A program made the position numbers and the translations under genes. Positions 30,271-38,039 of a DNA stretch of 45,046 nt are shown here, piece after piece. The stretch spans positions 1-45,046 of the IMG/VR virus record IMGVR_UViG_3300030685_000041. One strand, given 5' to 3'. The notes beneath the pieces were generated by a model. It did not search any database. It saw only the letters and a list, made by a program, of their open reading frames with translations, and had not been told where the DNA came from. The DNA comes from a virus. Position 1 is the first letter of the stretch. Each line of letters begins with the position of its first letter.

Positions 30271-31437
30271 TTATGGACAGCCAAAATATATAGTTGAATT
30301 TATTGTAATTATAGAAAATATATCTGGATCAGGTAAAATAAGTGATGTTCCAATAACAGTATAAAAATTATCAGAATCGTCTACTACTCTAGATGTAGTT
30401 ATATATGATTGAGAACCACTAAAAGGACCAGCGCAATATGTATTATGTGTAATACAATTTTGTAATATATACCAATATAATTGTAATGTTGTAGTTGTAG
30501 TTGTAGGCACGACAGTTGTAGTTGTAGTAGGAACAATAGTTGTTGTGGTTGTTGGTGCCGCAGTTGTTGTAGTTATTGGTGTCGCAGTGGTTGTAGTTGT
30601 TGGTGCCGCAGTGGTTGTAGTTGTTGTAGGCGGTATAGTTGTAGTTGTAGTTGTAGTTGGAATAACTGTTGTAGTTGTAGTTGTAGTTGTTGTTCCAGTA
30701 ATTAAATAAAAATCGTAAATTGTATTTTTTGTAATATCAATAGTAATACCTGTAGGTGTATATCCATTTGCACTACAATTTACTATAAATGATCCAGGTG
30801 GAACAGCAAGTGAGTAATATCCATTTTCATTAGTATTACTATATACACCAAGCGAATTTATAGTAATAGTTGCATTTGATATTGTTGCCCCAGTTATCGT
30901 ATAAACTTCACCTTCAATAATTTCAAAAGTTCCTATATTACATTGATAATATACTACACCATCTGAAATATCATTGAAATAATTTCCACTTCTACAGGAC
31001 ATTTTACTTAAATATTGATTTTTTAATAACATTCCTGGTGTAATATCATTAAAATATCTATTTATAACTATTTCATTTCTATAATTATTTGTATATAAAA
31101 TCTTATATCCAGTATAAAAATTTGAAAAAGCTATCGCAGGATTACTTAAATCAAATGTTCCAGAATTTATTATTGGTTCAGTATAAGTAATATAAACTAT
31201 ATCACCGATGGTGAAATTATTTTCAATTTCAGTATATAATTTTATGTAACCTTTATAATTAGAGTATGTTTCTAAAATTTTAACAGCATTTCTAATATTT
31301 ATATAACTATTGGTTTTTAAATTTATTTGACTTTGGATCAACGGCATGTTGCCACTTAATGAACTTGATACATTTGATGATTTTGCATTTGTTGCAATAG
31401 CTATAGGCTTTTTATTTTGAATAATTAAACGTGGCAT
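30271..31437 (-). CDS. Thr-rich modular adhesin with carboxypeptidase-regulatory-like domain
   Basis: A 388-residue protein. Residues 1-180 are an N-terminal beta region. Residues about 182-248 are a carboxypeptidase-regulatory-like (CarbopepD_reg) beta sandwich (G-A-T-I-S-N-A-T-I...N-G-Y-Y-S-L-A-V-P-P-G). Residues about 250-320 are almost pure Thr interrupted by Pro, Ala, Val and Ile. A C-terminal domain has four Cys. The Thr stalk resembles mucin-type stalks that can carry O-glycans. It is probably a virion surface protein. It has its own TTTATATATA box, unlike most minus-strand genes here. Confidence 0.75.
   Translation of the reverse strand: MPRLIIQNKKPIAIATNAKSSNVSSSLSGNMPLIQSQINLKTNSYINIRNAVKILETYSNYKGYIKLYTEIENNFTIGDIVYITYTEPIINSGTFDLSNPAIAFSNFYTGYKILYTNNYRNEIVINRYFNDITPGMLLKNQYLSKMSCRSGNYFNDISDGVVYYQCNIGTFEIIEGEVYTITGATISNATITINSLGVYSNTNENGYYSLAVPPGSFIVNCSANGYTPTGITIDITKNTIYDFYLITGTTTTTTTTTVIPTTTTTTTIPPTTTTTTAAPTTTTTATPITTTTAAPTTTTTIVPTTTTTVVPTTTTTTLQLYWYILQNCITHNTYCAGPFSGSQSYITTSRVVDDSDNFYTVIGTSLILPDPDIFSIITINSTIYFGCP
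30487..30694 (-). repeat. Low-complexity Thr-coding repeat (GTTGTAGTTGTA type on plus strand)
   Basis: Degenerate tandem ACA/ACT codons with Pro/Ala spacers. Related short tracts occur near 14635-14660, 15330-15350 and 24460-24505, which gives these separate adhesin genes stretches of shared sequence where recombination could swap domains. Confidence 0.8.
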
Positions 31438-31458
31438 GAATAAAATTTATATTTTTCT

Positions 31459-31468
31459 TATATATAAA
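31459..31468 (-). promoter_or_regulatory. TTTATATATA box before Thr-rich adhesin
   Basis: Minus strand, 21 bases before the ATG at 31437. Confidence 0.5.
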
Positions 31469-31484
31469 TTTTATTGTTTTCAAT

Positions 31485-32042
31485 TTAATATCTATTTGGA
31501 TATTTAAGATATGATTGTAATTCTCGACAATCTAAATTTGTAATACCATTATATCCTTTATCTATATAAAATTGAAAAAGTTTTTCTTGGGAAAGATTTT
31601 TTATTTTTTCAACTTCATTATTAATATAGTTTTTTGATACATTTATTGTTCTTTTTATAACTGGCATAAGATTTACGTTTAATTTTATCATCGCCATTGC
31701 TCTGTGCCTACCTTCTTGACCAGAGTTATTTACAGTATAAAATACTACTGGAAATTTATCTCCATTTTTCATATTTTCTACATATTTATCTACTAATTTA
31801 TCATTAATTGGAATTAAAGCGTCTTCATATGATAAATTCCCAAAATTTCTAGCAACAGTATAAATGTATTGTGTAGGACTGATATAAGTTAATTCTTCAA
31901 TTGTTCTTTTCCAAAGTAATGAATATATGGGATTTTCATATGCTGAATACATATTTTTAATATTTTTCATATCAAAATACTTACAGCCATCACATATTTG
32001 TATATTTTCATTTAAAAAATCTTTTAATGCTAAAATTTTCAT
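31485..32042 (-). CDS. ParB/sulfiredoxin-fold protein with capsid-targeting-like leader
   Basis: A 185-residue protein. MKILALKDFLNEN supplies L-N-E at 10-12, the same arrangement as in the kinase at 8009. Residues about 95-120 (P-V-V-F-Y-T-V...G-Q-E-G-R-H-R-A-M-A) match the ParB/Srx catalytic region, where G-x-x-R-x-x-A binds nucleotide. Two Cys near 17-20 form C-x2-C. ParB-fold proteins in phages act as CTPases, nucleases or phosphotransferases; which applies here cannot be told. The leader suggests the protein is packaged. A TTTATATATA box lies four bases before the start. Confidence 0.7.
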   Translation of the reverse strand: MKILALKDFLNENIQICDGCKYFDMKNIKNMYSAYENPIYSLLWKRTIEELTYISPTQYIYTVARNFGNLSYEDALIPINDKLVDKYVENMKNGDKFPVVFYTVNNSGQEGRHRAMAMIKLNVNLMPVIKRTINVSKNYINNEVEKIKNLSQEKLFQFYIDKGYNGITNLDCRELQSYLKYPNRY

Positions 32043-32046
32043 AAAT

Positions 32047-32056
32047 TATATATAAA
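32047..32056 (-). promoter_or_regulatory. TTTATATATA box, four bases before the start codon
   Basis: Minus strand, ending four bases before the ATG at 32042. The same close spacing as at 23266 and 37068 suggests a leaderless or very short-leader message. Confidence 0.5.
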
Positions 32057-32074
32057 TTCTAAAAAATATAATTT

Positions 32075-33034
32075 TTAATCTTTATATCTTTCAAAAAATA
32101 AATTTGGATGTTTATATGTAATTTTTAACCGTTCCGCAAATGTTTTATCTGATGTTGCGTCACCAACCATAATACAAGATTTTAAATCTAATTTATGTTT
32201 ATGCATCATTAATATTCCAGTACCAGATTGAGGTTTTCTACAATAACATACATCTTTTGGTGGTAGATGTGGACAAAAATTATAATCATCTATCACATAA
32301 TCTAGTAATTCATTAGTTTTCTCAATAAGTTCTTTAACTCTTGAAATAGTTAATGTTTTTCTAGCCACACCAGATTGGTTAGTAACTGCAATTATTTTAT
32401 AACCTTCTGCCTTATATTTTTTTAGAATTTCTTTACTATTTCTTAAAATTTCAATATCTTTTACTTCCGTTGGATATGCTTCTACTCCATTACTTTTTCT
32501 AACTGTGCCATCTAGGTCAACAAATATTGCTTTATTAGTATATCCAAAATTATCTTCTCTTACAAATTTTGTAGTTTCAATAGCATCAAAACCTTCTGAA
32601 ATATTTAATTTTTCAATATTTTTTGCCATTGTAAAAATTGGAGTTATGACAAATAAATTTGAAGTTTTATGTTTTGCCGGAACATCAGAAACATGCATAT
32701 AAATTTCACCATATTGACTATACATACGATGTAATGAATTTATTAAGCAATCATCTTTTGATGTGTTAATATAATGACAACCAATTGTTAAGTTGTTGGT
32801 TTTTGCACAATCAATAAATTTTTTACGAGTAATTAATGTTGTATTTGTATTGTCAATAATAACTTTATTACCTTTTTCAATCTCACGATTTAAGGCTGCT
32901 GTTTCAGTAGCAGAAGACATTGTTTTTTTATCTAAACTAAGAACTATATAACCTAATTCTTCATATTTTTTTGTTATTGAACTTTTTCCTGATGCAGGTA
33001 AACCCATCATTACTACTATATCTGTTTTTAACAT
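32075..33034 (-). CDS. Polynucleotide 5'-kinase / 3'-phosphatase
   Basis: A 319-residue two-domain enzyme. The kinase has Walker A GLPASGKS at 11-18 and the acceptor-side D-N-T-N-T at 61-65. The C-terminal HAD phosphatase has F-V-D173-L-D175-G-T-V, T-N-Q-S-G-V-A-R near 218-225, a Zn-loop C-P-H...C-Y-C-R-K-P, and G-D-A-T-S-D. T4 Pnk has the same kinase-phosphatase order, but the phosphatase here is of the HisB-N/GmhB type with a zinc loop. It heals RNA or DNA ends (5' phosphorylation, 3' phosphate removal), countering anticodon-nuclease defences in T4. No RNA ligase was found in the window. Confidence 0.9.
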   Translation of the reverse strand: MLKTDIVVMMGLPASGKSSITKKYEELGYIVLSLDKKTMSSATETAALNREIEKGNKVIIDNTNTTLITRKKFIDCAKTNNLTIGCHYINTSKDDCLINSLHRMYSQYGEIYMHVSDVPAKHKTSNLFVITPIFTMAKNIEKLNISEGFDAIETTKFVREDNFGYTNKAIFVDLDGTVRKSNGVEAYPTEVKDIEILRNSKEILKKYKAEGYKIIAVTNQSGVARKTLTISRVKELIEKTNELLDYVIDDYNFCPHLPPKDVCYCRKPQSGTGILMMHKHKLDLKSCIMVGDATSDKTFAERLKITYKHPNLFFERYKD

Positions 33035-33106
33035 TTTAAATTATTTATTGTTTTTATTTCTTGATATTCTATAACTTTGTGACAATAACAAATTGGCGGC
33101 TTTTAT

Positions 33107-33730
33107 TTAACTTTTTAATCTTTCAGGAATATCTATTCCATTTGATATACAGTAATCTTTTACTGCTGTTTTTAATTTAGGACCAATTTTAATAGGTAAT
33201 ATGATTGATGGAGTTCTTGTCCAACCTAAAATACGAACCCAGCCTTTATCTTGTAGTACACAGTATGGATATGTGTTATGATATGATGTCTCATAAGATT
33301 CTTTATCATTATCAAATAACCATTCAGAAGCAAAATTGTTGTGTTGTGCAATACCTACAACATATGATTTGCCAAAAGGATCAATCCACATAGAATCATA
33401 TTGTCGTTTTAATTCTTGTTTTGCCTCAGTACTTTTTTTTGCTTTAATTTTTTGAATTTTATCACCTTTGAAAACTAAACTTCCAGTAAGAGTTTTTTTG
33501 ATTTCAACAGGTTTAATATCTTCATCAGTTTCTTCAAAATTAATAACGACCCATTCAAATACTAATTCAAAATCAAATTTATCACAAAATTTTGAAATTT
33601 TTGAATCAACCCATTCTCTTGCATCATATGTTGATTCAAATGGATTTCCATCTAAAACAGTTTCAAAAATTACTTTTTCAAAACCGCCATATTGACAATG
33701 TGTACAAAAAAATGTTAATTTAGTTTTCAT
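33107..33730 (-). CDS. Hypothetical protein
   Basis: A 207-residue protein. The N-terminus contains F-F-C-T-H-C-Q-Y-G-G (one C-x2-C), then a basic middle (K-I-K-A-K-K-S-T-E-A-K-Q) and an aromatic C-terminus (V-R-I-L-G-W-T-R-T). No family is recognised. A clear host-type promoter (TATCTTTG with a TTG about 20 bases further upstream) precedes it. Confidence 0.7.
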   Translation of the reverse strand: MKTKLTFFCTHCQYGGFEKVIFETVLDGNPFESTYDAREWVDSKISKFCDKFDFELVFEWVVINFEETDEDIKPVEIKKTLTGSLVFKGDKIQKIKAKKSTEAKQELKRQYDSMWIDPFGKSYVVGIAQHNNFASEWLFDNDKESYETSYHNTYPYCVLQDKGWVRILGWTRTPSIILPIKIGPKLKTAVKDYCISNGIDIPERLKS

Positions 33731-33759
33731 TTATTCAAAACTTTTTGTTTTTATTGATA

Positions 33760-33767
33760 CAAAGATA
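33760..33767 (-). promoter_or_regulatory. TATCTTTG promoter, with TTG upstream
   Basis: The -7 element on the minus strand, 29 bases before the ATG at 33730. A TTG (in CCTTGATC) about 20 bases upstream is a candidate -33 box. This is the best-formed Bacteroidetes promoter in the window. Confidence 0.6.
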
Positions 33768-33799
33768 TAATAATTTTTGATATTGATCAAGGATATTTT

Positions 33800-34012
33800 T
33801 TATTTTGATGATATTTTTGCTAATTTCTTTAATTTAAGTTTTCTAGTTCTTTGTTTATTAAATTTATAATTTTCACATTCAGGATTAATACAACCTATTT
33901 TTGGACCAAAAAAATAATATTTATTAGATTCTGTTGAGCCACAATTAGGACACGTACCTTCAGTACCTTCAGTTATAATTCTACAAAGTGGTGGTGCTGG
34001 TTTTTGTTTCAT
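33800..34012 (-). CDS. Zinc-ribbon small protein
   Basis: A 70-residue protein. A Pro-rich start is followed by C-P-N-C (residues 20-23) and C-x4-C (C-I-N-P-E-C), a four-Cys zinc ribbon, and a Lys/Arg-rich tail. Probably a nucleic-acid-binding or partner-recruiting ribbon. It follows the Dam-type methyltransferase gene by two bases and is probably co-transcribed. Confidence 0.75.
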   Translation of the reverse strand: MKQKPAPPLCRIITEGTEGTCPNCGSTESNKYYFFGPKIGCINPECENYKFNKQRTRKLKLKKLAKISSK

Positions 34013-34014
34013 AA

Positions 34015-34506
34015 TTATTTTAAATTAATAAATTTTCCACGAATTCCACAATATTTTAATATTTCTACATTATTTTTGCCATATGCTACAAGAACAGATG
34101 GTGCTCCAGCATTTGCTGATGCTTTTTCACCTGTTACATAATGAAAAAATAATCTACCTTCAATAAATAATAGAGCATCAGCTTTATTCCACACATGATC
34201 AAAAAACATTCTAGTTTCAGTTCTGGCAAATATTAATGCTATTCCATTACCATGTTCGGCAAGTTTGTTCAACCAATCCGCAGCTTGTAACCCATATGGT
34301 GGATTACACCAAACTCTACCAAACCATTTTTGTTTTAGTCCATTATCTTCAATTGTAAATTTATTTTTTGCTGTAGTCCAAGGTGATATTATTGGCGCAC
34401 AAGGATCTAAATCAAAAATATCTAAAGCATCTAAAATATGTGGTGGTGTTAACCATTCATCATTTTGCATATTTGATGATTGATGCGATCCTATTCCTTT
34501 TCTCAT
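34015..34506 (-). CDS. Phage Dam-type DNA N6-adenine methyltransferase
   Basis: A 163-residue protein of the phage Dam family (PF05869 type). It has D-E-W-L-T-P-P at 16-22, F-D-L-D-P-C-A-P at 31-38, E-D-N-G-L and W-C-N-P-P-Y-G at 66-72 (catalytic N-P-P-Y), and A-R-T-E-T. It methylates adenine in DNA. It is the second complete DNA methyltransferase in the window. The start overlaps the end of the upstream gene by four bases. Confidence 0.92.
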   Translation of the reverse strand: MRKGIGSHQSSNMQNDEWLTPPHILDALDIFDLDPCAPIISPWTTAKNKFTIEDNGLKQKWFGRVWCNPPYGLQAADWLNKLAEHGNGIALIFARTETRMFFDHVWNKADALLFIEGRLFFHYVTGEKASANAGAPSVLVAYGKNNVEILKYCGIRGKFINLK

Positions 34507-35138
34507 ATTTTAATAGATTCTAAAATATCACAGCAAAACACTGTCATTTCATAATTAATTGGAACAAAATCAAAAGATAACCCTAATTCTGATGGTGCTT
34601 TATAATCTGGCATAATTATATTCCAAATTCTTTTTCTTTCATCCCATTCTTTTTCCAATTCTTTTTGACGTTCTTCTGCCATTATATTCCAATCTTCTTT
34701 ATCCCAATCATAATTACTTTGATCTGTATTATTTTGATAATGATAATCTTTAAATTGTGAATATTTATTTAATACTTGTTTTTGATAATCTCTTGGTAAT
34801 CCAAATAGTTGAATATAGATATTGTTTTCACAAAAATAAACAACTGCTGAAGCAGAAATATTAAATGGATGGTGTTCACCTATTTTTTCTTCTTTCCTAA
34901 TAATATTTTCTAAAATAAATTCTGAAAAATTTATTTCTTTTAATTCTTTCCAAGTTAAATCTGAAGGTAGAAACGGATATCTATCTTTTTTTAAAATCCA
35001 ATCAGCAGAAGAAAAATTACATTTCATTAACATATTTTTTGTTAATTCAATATACTCTTTCTTAATCTCTTTTAATACTGATATAAGTTCTTCTCCATTA
35101 CCTTCAAATTTGAAAGCATTATAAATTTTTGTACTCAT
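34503..35138 (-). CDS. Hypothetical protein
   Basis: A 211-residue acidic protein, unrecognised. It starts S-T-K-I-Y-N-A-F-K-F and is helical for the next 40 residues. A D-W-D-K-E-D-W-N motif and a Glu/Lys helix lie near the middle. It is translationally coupled with genes on both sides (overlapping stop and start), so it belongs to a unit running from 36432 to 33800. Confidence 0.65.
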   Translation of the reverse strand: MSTKIYNAFKFEGNGEELISVLKEIKKEYIELTKNMLMKCNFSSADWILKKDRYPFLPSDLTWKELKEINFSEFILENIIRKEEKIGEHHPFNISASAVVYFCENNIYIQLFGLPRDYQKQVLNKYSQFKDYHYQNNTDQSNYDWDKEDWNIMAEERQKELEKEWDERKRIWNIIMPDYKAPSELGLSFDFVPINYEMTVFCCDILESIKI

Positions 35139-36028
35139 TAAATTGATTTAATTTTTTCTAATTTTTCTTTTCTTTCTGCTTTTAGTAAATCAAATTTTGC
35201 ATTTAATATAAGATCAAAATCAATTGGTGTTACTTGAATGTTATGTGATTTAATATAATCATCAATTTCAGTGTTATTTTCTTCAGTCAATCTTTTTATT
35301 ACGTTATACGATTTAACTTCTTCGCCTTTTTCTTTTGCTTCTTTTTCGATTTGTTTTATAACAGAATTTCTAGCAAATCTTCTAATACGAGTTTCTTCTG
35401 ATGGTATAAATTTTAATATTTTATTTATCAATTCAGAACCACGAAAATTATCATTTAATGAATTCCAATAATGATTAGGATCAAATAATTGAATTTTTAT
35501 ACTAAATCCTCTAACTTCATCAAATGCATACCAATCTTTTTCTCGTTGTTTCCATTGCTGTCTTGATACACTTTCGTCTGGATCACATTGATTTTGACAA
35601 TACCAGTCTTCTAAAAATTCTAATAAAATGTTTTTGTGCTCATTTACTATAATACTAGGATATACTAATATTTTTCTATTATTGATGGCTTGTATAGATA
35701 TATTTAAATGAGCCATAAAATCATTTATATAAGTACATTTAGATAGAATTTTTGATGCTTGAAATAGATATGATAATATTGTTGTATCATCATTGATTTC
35801 TATTTTTTTTATTTTATCTTTTAATTCTACTTCGGTAATTGCTTCATATTCAATCCTTTTTATTATATCATAATGTTTATCAATATGATCAGTAAAAGCA
35901 GCTGCATAACTTTTTGCTAATTTGTTTTCTGATGCTTCTTTAAATCTATCTAATCTTTTAACAATTTCGTCTTGTATAAATTTGATGCTTTTTCTAGACA
36001 TCATTCCATCATATGCTTTTAAACTCAT
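35138..36028 (-). CDS. Hypothetical protein
   Basis: A 296-residue helical protein of unknown function, starting S-L-K-A-Y-D-G-M-M-S. It has long charged helices and a Trp-rich centre (W-K-Q-R-E-K-D-W-Y-A-F). Its start (S-x-K-x-Y) is like that of the following gene, so the two may be distantly related or interact. Coupled to the YqeY gene upstream by a two-base gap. Confidence 0.65.
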   Translation of the reverse strand: MSLKAYDGMMSRKSIKFIQDEIVKRLDRFKEASENKLAKSYAAAFTDHIDKHYDIIKRIEYEAITEVELKDKIKKIEINDDTTILSYLFQASKILSKCTYINDFMAHLNISIQAINNRKILVYPSIIVNEHKNILLEFLEDWYCQNQCDPDESVSRQQWKQREKDWYAFDEVRGFSIKIQLFDPNHYWNSLNDNFRGSELINKILKFIPSEETRIRRFARNSVIKQIEKEAKEKGEEVKSYNVIKRLTEENNTEIDDYIKSHNIQVTPIDFDLILNAKFDLLKAERKEKLEKIKSI

Positions 36029-36030
36029 AA

Positions 36031-36432
36031 TTATAACACTTTTTTAATACAATCACTTACAATTTTACCATCATATTTTTTACCAAAAAATTCTTTTGAT
36101 TCAGCAATTATTTTACCCATATCTCGTATGGTATATAATTTTTCATGATAATATTCCTGACGATCAAAAATATTTTGCAAAAAATCTAATACTTCTTTTT
36201 CAGTTACTTTTTCTGGCATATATGTTGAAAGTATTTTAACTTCAGAAATGTTATTACATTCTGTTGCACCTTCAATCATTCGTTTAAGTATTTTAAGTAC
36301 TTGTTCATCAGTAAGTTCTTTACTTTCTTCTCGACTCATTTCTCCTACAACTACTTTTAGCAGATTCCTTTTAGGAATATTTGTAGTCATTGATTCTTTT
36401 AAATCATTTTTAATTTGTTCTTGTAATATCAT
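36031..36432 (-). CDS. YqeY/GatB-C-terminal-domain protein
   Basis: A 133-residue protein. The pattern L-K-V-V-V-G-E-M-S-R near 25-34, the helix Q-V-L-K-I-L-K-R-M-I, I-L-S-T-Y-M-P (65-71), and the C-terminal D-M-G-K-I-I-A-E-S...Y-D-G-K-I-V match the GatB/YqeY tail domain, which contacts tRNA in GatCAB amidotransferase. Free-standing YqeY is common in bacteria and large phages; its role is not settled. Confidence 0.8.
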   Translation of the reverse strand: MILQEQIKNDLKESMTTNIPKRNLLKVVVGEMSREESKELTDEQVLKILKRMIEGATECNNISEVKILSTYMPEKVTEKEVLDFLQNIFDRQEYYHEKLYTIRDMGKIIAESKEFFGKKYDGKIVSDCIKKVL

Positions 36433-36438
36433 TATATT

Positions 36439-36978
36439 TTATTTTTTTAATAATTCTTCTAGTAAATCCCACATTTCAATATATTCTGGTTTTTCAAAAA
36501 ATTTCCAAAATGATTTTCTTCTTTTGAGCATTTTTTTAAAGTGATAATTTTCTTTACGATATAGATCCGCCATTCTACTTCCACCATTGGTACTATATTT
36601 AACATTTGCCAATCTGTCACACAATTTGACAAAAGTTGCATATTTAGTATTTCTAATCCCCTTATAATATTTATCATTTGCTCTTTCTGCTCTGTTTCTA
36701 CCTTTTTCATTAGTACAGGCGTATGCAATTTCCGCAACCATTATATTTGTTGACTTTTTAAGGTCGTTAAAGGTGACGCTAGATACATCTTCAATAATAT
36801 CATGGCACCAGCAACCAGATATAACATTATTTCTATCTTTTTCTGGTATTAAGTGAATAAATAGTTTAGCAAAATATTCAGCCATTTCTAAATGATAATC
36901 ATATGAATGACCATTGTATTTTTGATTTATTGATTTGTGTGAATCAATAGCTAATTTTTTTGCGATTTCTATATTCAT
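36439..36978 (-). CDS. HD-domain hydrolase of the SpoT/MESH1 (alarmone hydrolase-like) type
   Basis: A 179-residue protein. Y-D-Y-H29-L-E-M, W-C-H59-D60-I-I-E63-D64-V and K-L-C-D-R-L-A-N125-V-K reproduce the metal and nucleotide-binding signature of (p)ppGpp hydrolases (H, HD-x2-ED, D-R-L-x-N). There is no synthetase domain, so it is a stand-alone hydrolase like MESH1. It could lower alarmones to keep translation running, or detoxify nucleotides made by an antiphage toxin. A TATATTTG promoter element precedes it. Confidence 0.8.
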   Translation of the reverse strand: MNIEIAKKLAIDSHKSINQKYNGHSYDYHLEMAEYFAKLFIHLIPEKDRNNVISGCWCHDIIEDVSSVTFNDLKKSTNIMVAEIAYACTNEKGRNRAERANDKYYKGIRNTKYATFVKLCDRLANVKYSTNGGSRMADLYRKENYHFKKMLKRRKSFWKFFEKPEYIEMWDLLEELLKK

Positions 36979-37000
36979 GATATTTAATTTTTAATTTTTA

Positions 37001-37008
37001 CAAATATA
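37001..37008 (-). promoter_or_regulatory. TATATTTG promoter element
   Basis: TAnnTTTG on the minus strand, 22 bases before the ATG at 36978. Confidence 0.5.
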
Positions 37009-37067
37009 ATAAATATATTTCAATAAACAAAATTAGTTTGAAAAATGACACAATTGAAGATTGAATT

Positions 37068-37077
37068 TTTATATATA
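37068..37077 (+). promoter_or_regulatory. TTTATATATA box, five bases before the start codon
   Basis: Directly upstream of the GIY-YIG endonuclease ATG at 37083. It is the only plus-strand signal in this otherwise minus-strand region. Confidence 0.5.
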
Positions 37078-37082
37078 GAATT

Positions 37083-37616
37083 ATGAGAATTTATAAAACT
37101 ACAAATAAGATTAATGGTAAAATTTATATAGGTCAAGATAAAAATGATAGAAAAAATTATTTTGGCAGTGGTTATATTATAAAAAATGCTATAAAAAAAT
37201 ATGGTAAATCTAATTTCACTAAAGATATATTAGAGGTTTGCAACAATGAAAAAGAATTAAATGATAGAGAATACTTTTGGATTAAATTTTTTGATTCTAA
37301 AAATCCAAAAATAGGGTATAATATAAAAGACGGAGGAGGATATGTAGGAAATAAATTGGATATACACGCAAATAGAATAAATATTTTGAAAAAAATATCA
37401 GAAAATCATGCTGATGTTAGTGGTGATAAAAATCCAATGTATGGAAAAAAACATAGCGATGAGTCAAAGAAAAATATGTCAATAAATACTAAAAACACGT
37501 TTAAAAATAATCCTAATTTAATTAAAAATCATAGTATCACCATGAAGGAAAAATCCAAAGGTAGAAATAATTCTAATTATAATCCAACTGAAGTTTTACA
37601 AATTAGAATCTTGTAA
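37083..37616 (+). CDS. GIY-YIG homing endonuclease, SegA-like
   Basis: A 177-residue protein. R-I-Y-K-T-T-N-K-I-N-G-K-I-Y-I-G-Q at 2-18 is the GIY-YIG core (first motif R-I-Y rather than G-I-Y). Y-G-K-S-N-F and R-E-Y-F-W-I follow, where the catalytic Glu (R-E) is expected. N-P-M-Y-G-K-K-H-S-D-E-S-K-K near 118 is a NUMOD3 DNA-binding motif. It is placed singly against the orientation of its neighbours, as free-standing Seg genes of T4 are. It is convergent with the gene ending at 37622, only five bases away. Confidence 0.9.
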   Translation: MRIYKTTNKINGKIYIGQDKNDRKNYFGSGYIIKNAIKKYGKSNFTKDILEVCNNEKELNDREYFWIKFFDSKNPKIGYNIKDGGGYVGNKLDIHANRINILKKISENHADVSGDKNPMYGKKHSDESKKNMSINTKNTFKNNPNLIKNHSITMKEKSKGRNNSNYNPTEVLQIRIL

Positions 37617-37621
37617 TTTCA

Positions 37622-38029
37622 TTAGTTTAGATCCCAACAAAGTTCTGTCATAAATCTGTGATTATCTGGATATTCAGAAATTTCCTTATCAGCTGCATCT
37701 AAAAACATTTTTAGATCATTATTTTTTAGGCATAGTTGGTCATAATGATTTAATTTAGCAATATGAATTATATAATCATAATCTTCATCTCTTAAGTGCC
37801 CTTTTAACGGTATAATTCTACCTACACAACTTTCCCAATGAATATTTTTACCATCAAAAGTAATATAATACCAATCTTCACCATCATCACCAATGGCTAT
37901 TAATCTTTCAGTTTTAAAAAATGCATCAGTCATAATATGTTGACCTTTTAATCTGTTAAATTCTTCTAAAATTATTTTAAGATTACCATCTGGATTTTGT
38001 AGATGCTCTTCCCATTCTTGTTTGTTCAT
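37622..38029 (-). CDS. Hypothetical protein
   Basis: A 135-residue acidic protein of unknown function. It contains D-D-G-E-D-W-Y-Y-I-T-F-D-G and an E-S-C-V-G-R-I-I-P-L strand and begins with a helix (E-W-E-E-H-L). It is the last gene of the GDP-sugar run (ten bases after Gmd), but nothing in it suggests sugar metabolism. Confidence 0.65.
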   Translation of the reverse strand: MNKQEWEEHLQNPDGNLKIILEEFNRLKGQHIMTDAFFKTERLIAIGDDGEDWYYITFDGKNIHWESCVGRIIPLKGHLRDEDYDYIIHIAKLNHYDQLCLKNNDLKMFLDAADKEISEYPDNHRFMTELCWDLN

Positions 38030-38039
38030 AATAAAAATT

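Noticed and set aside
36459-36737. Second minus-strand frame inside the HD gene
   Set aside because: It is a shifted frame within an intact, motif-bearing gene with no independent start signal.
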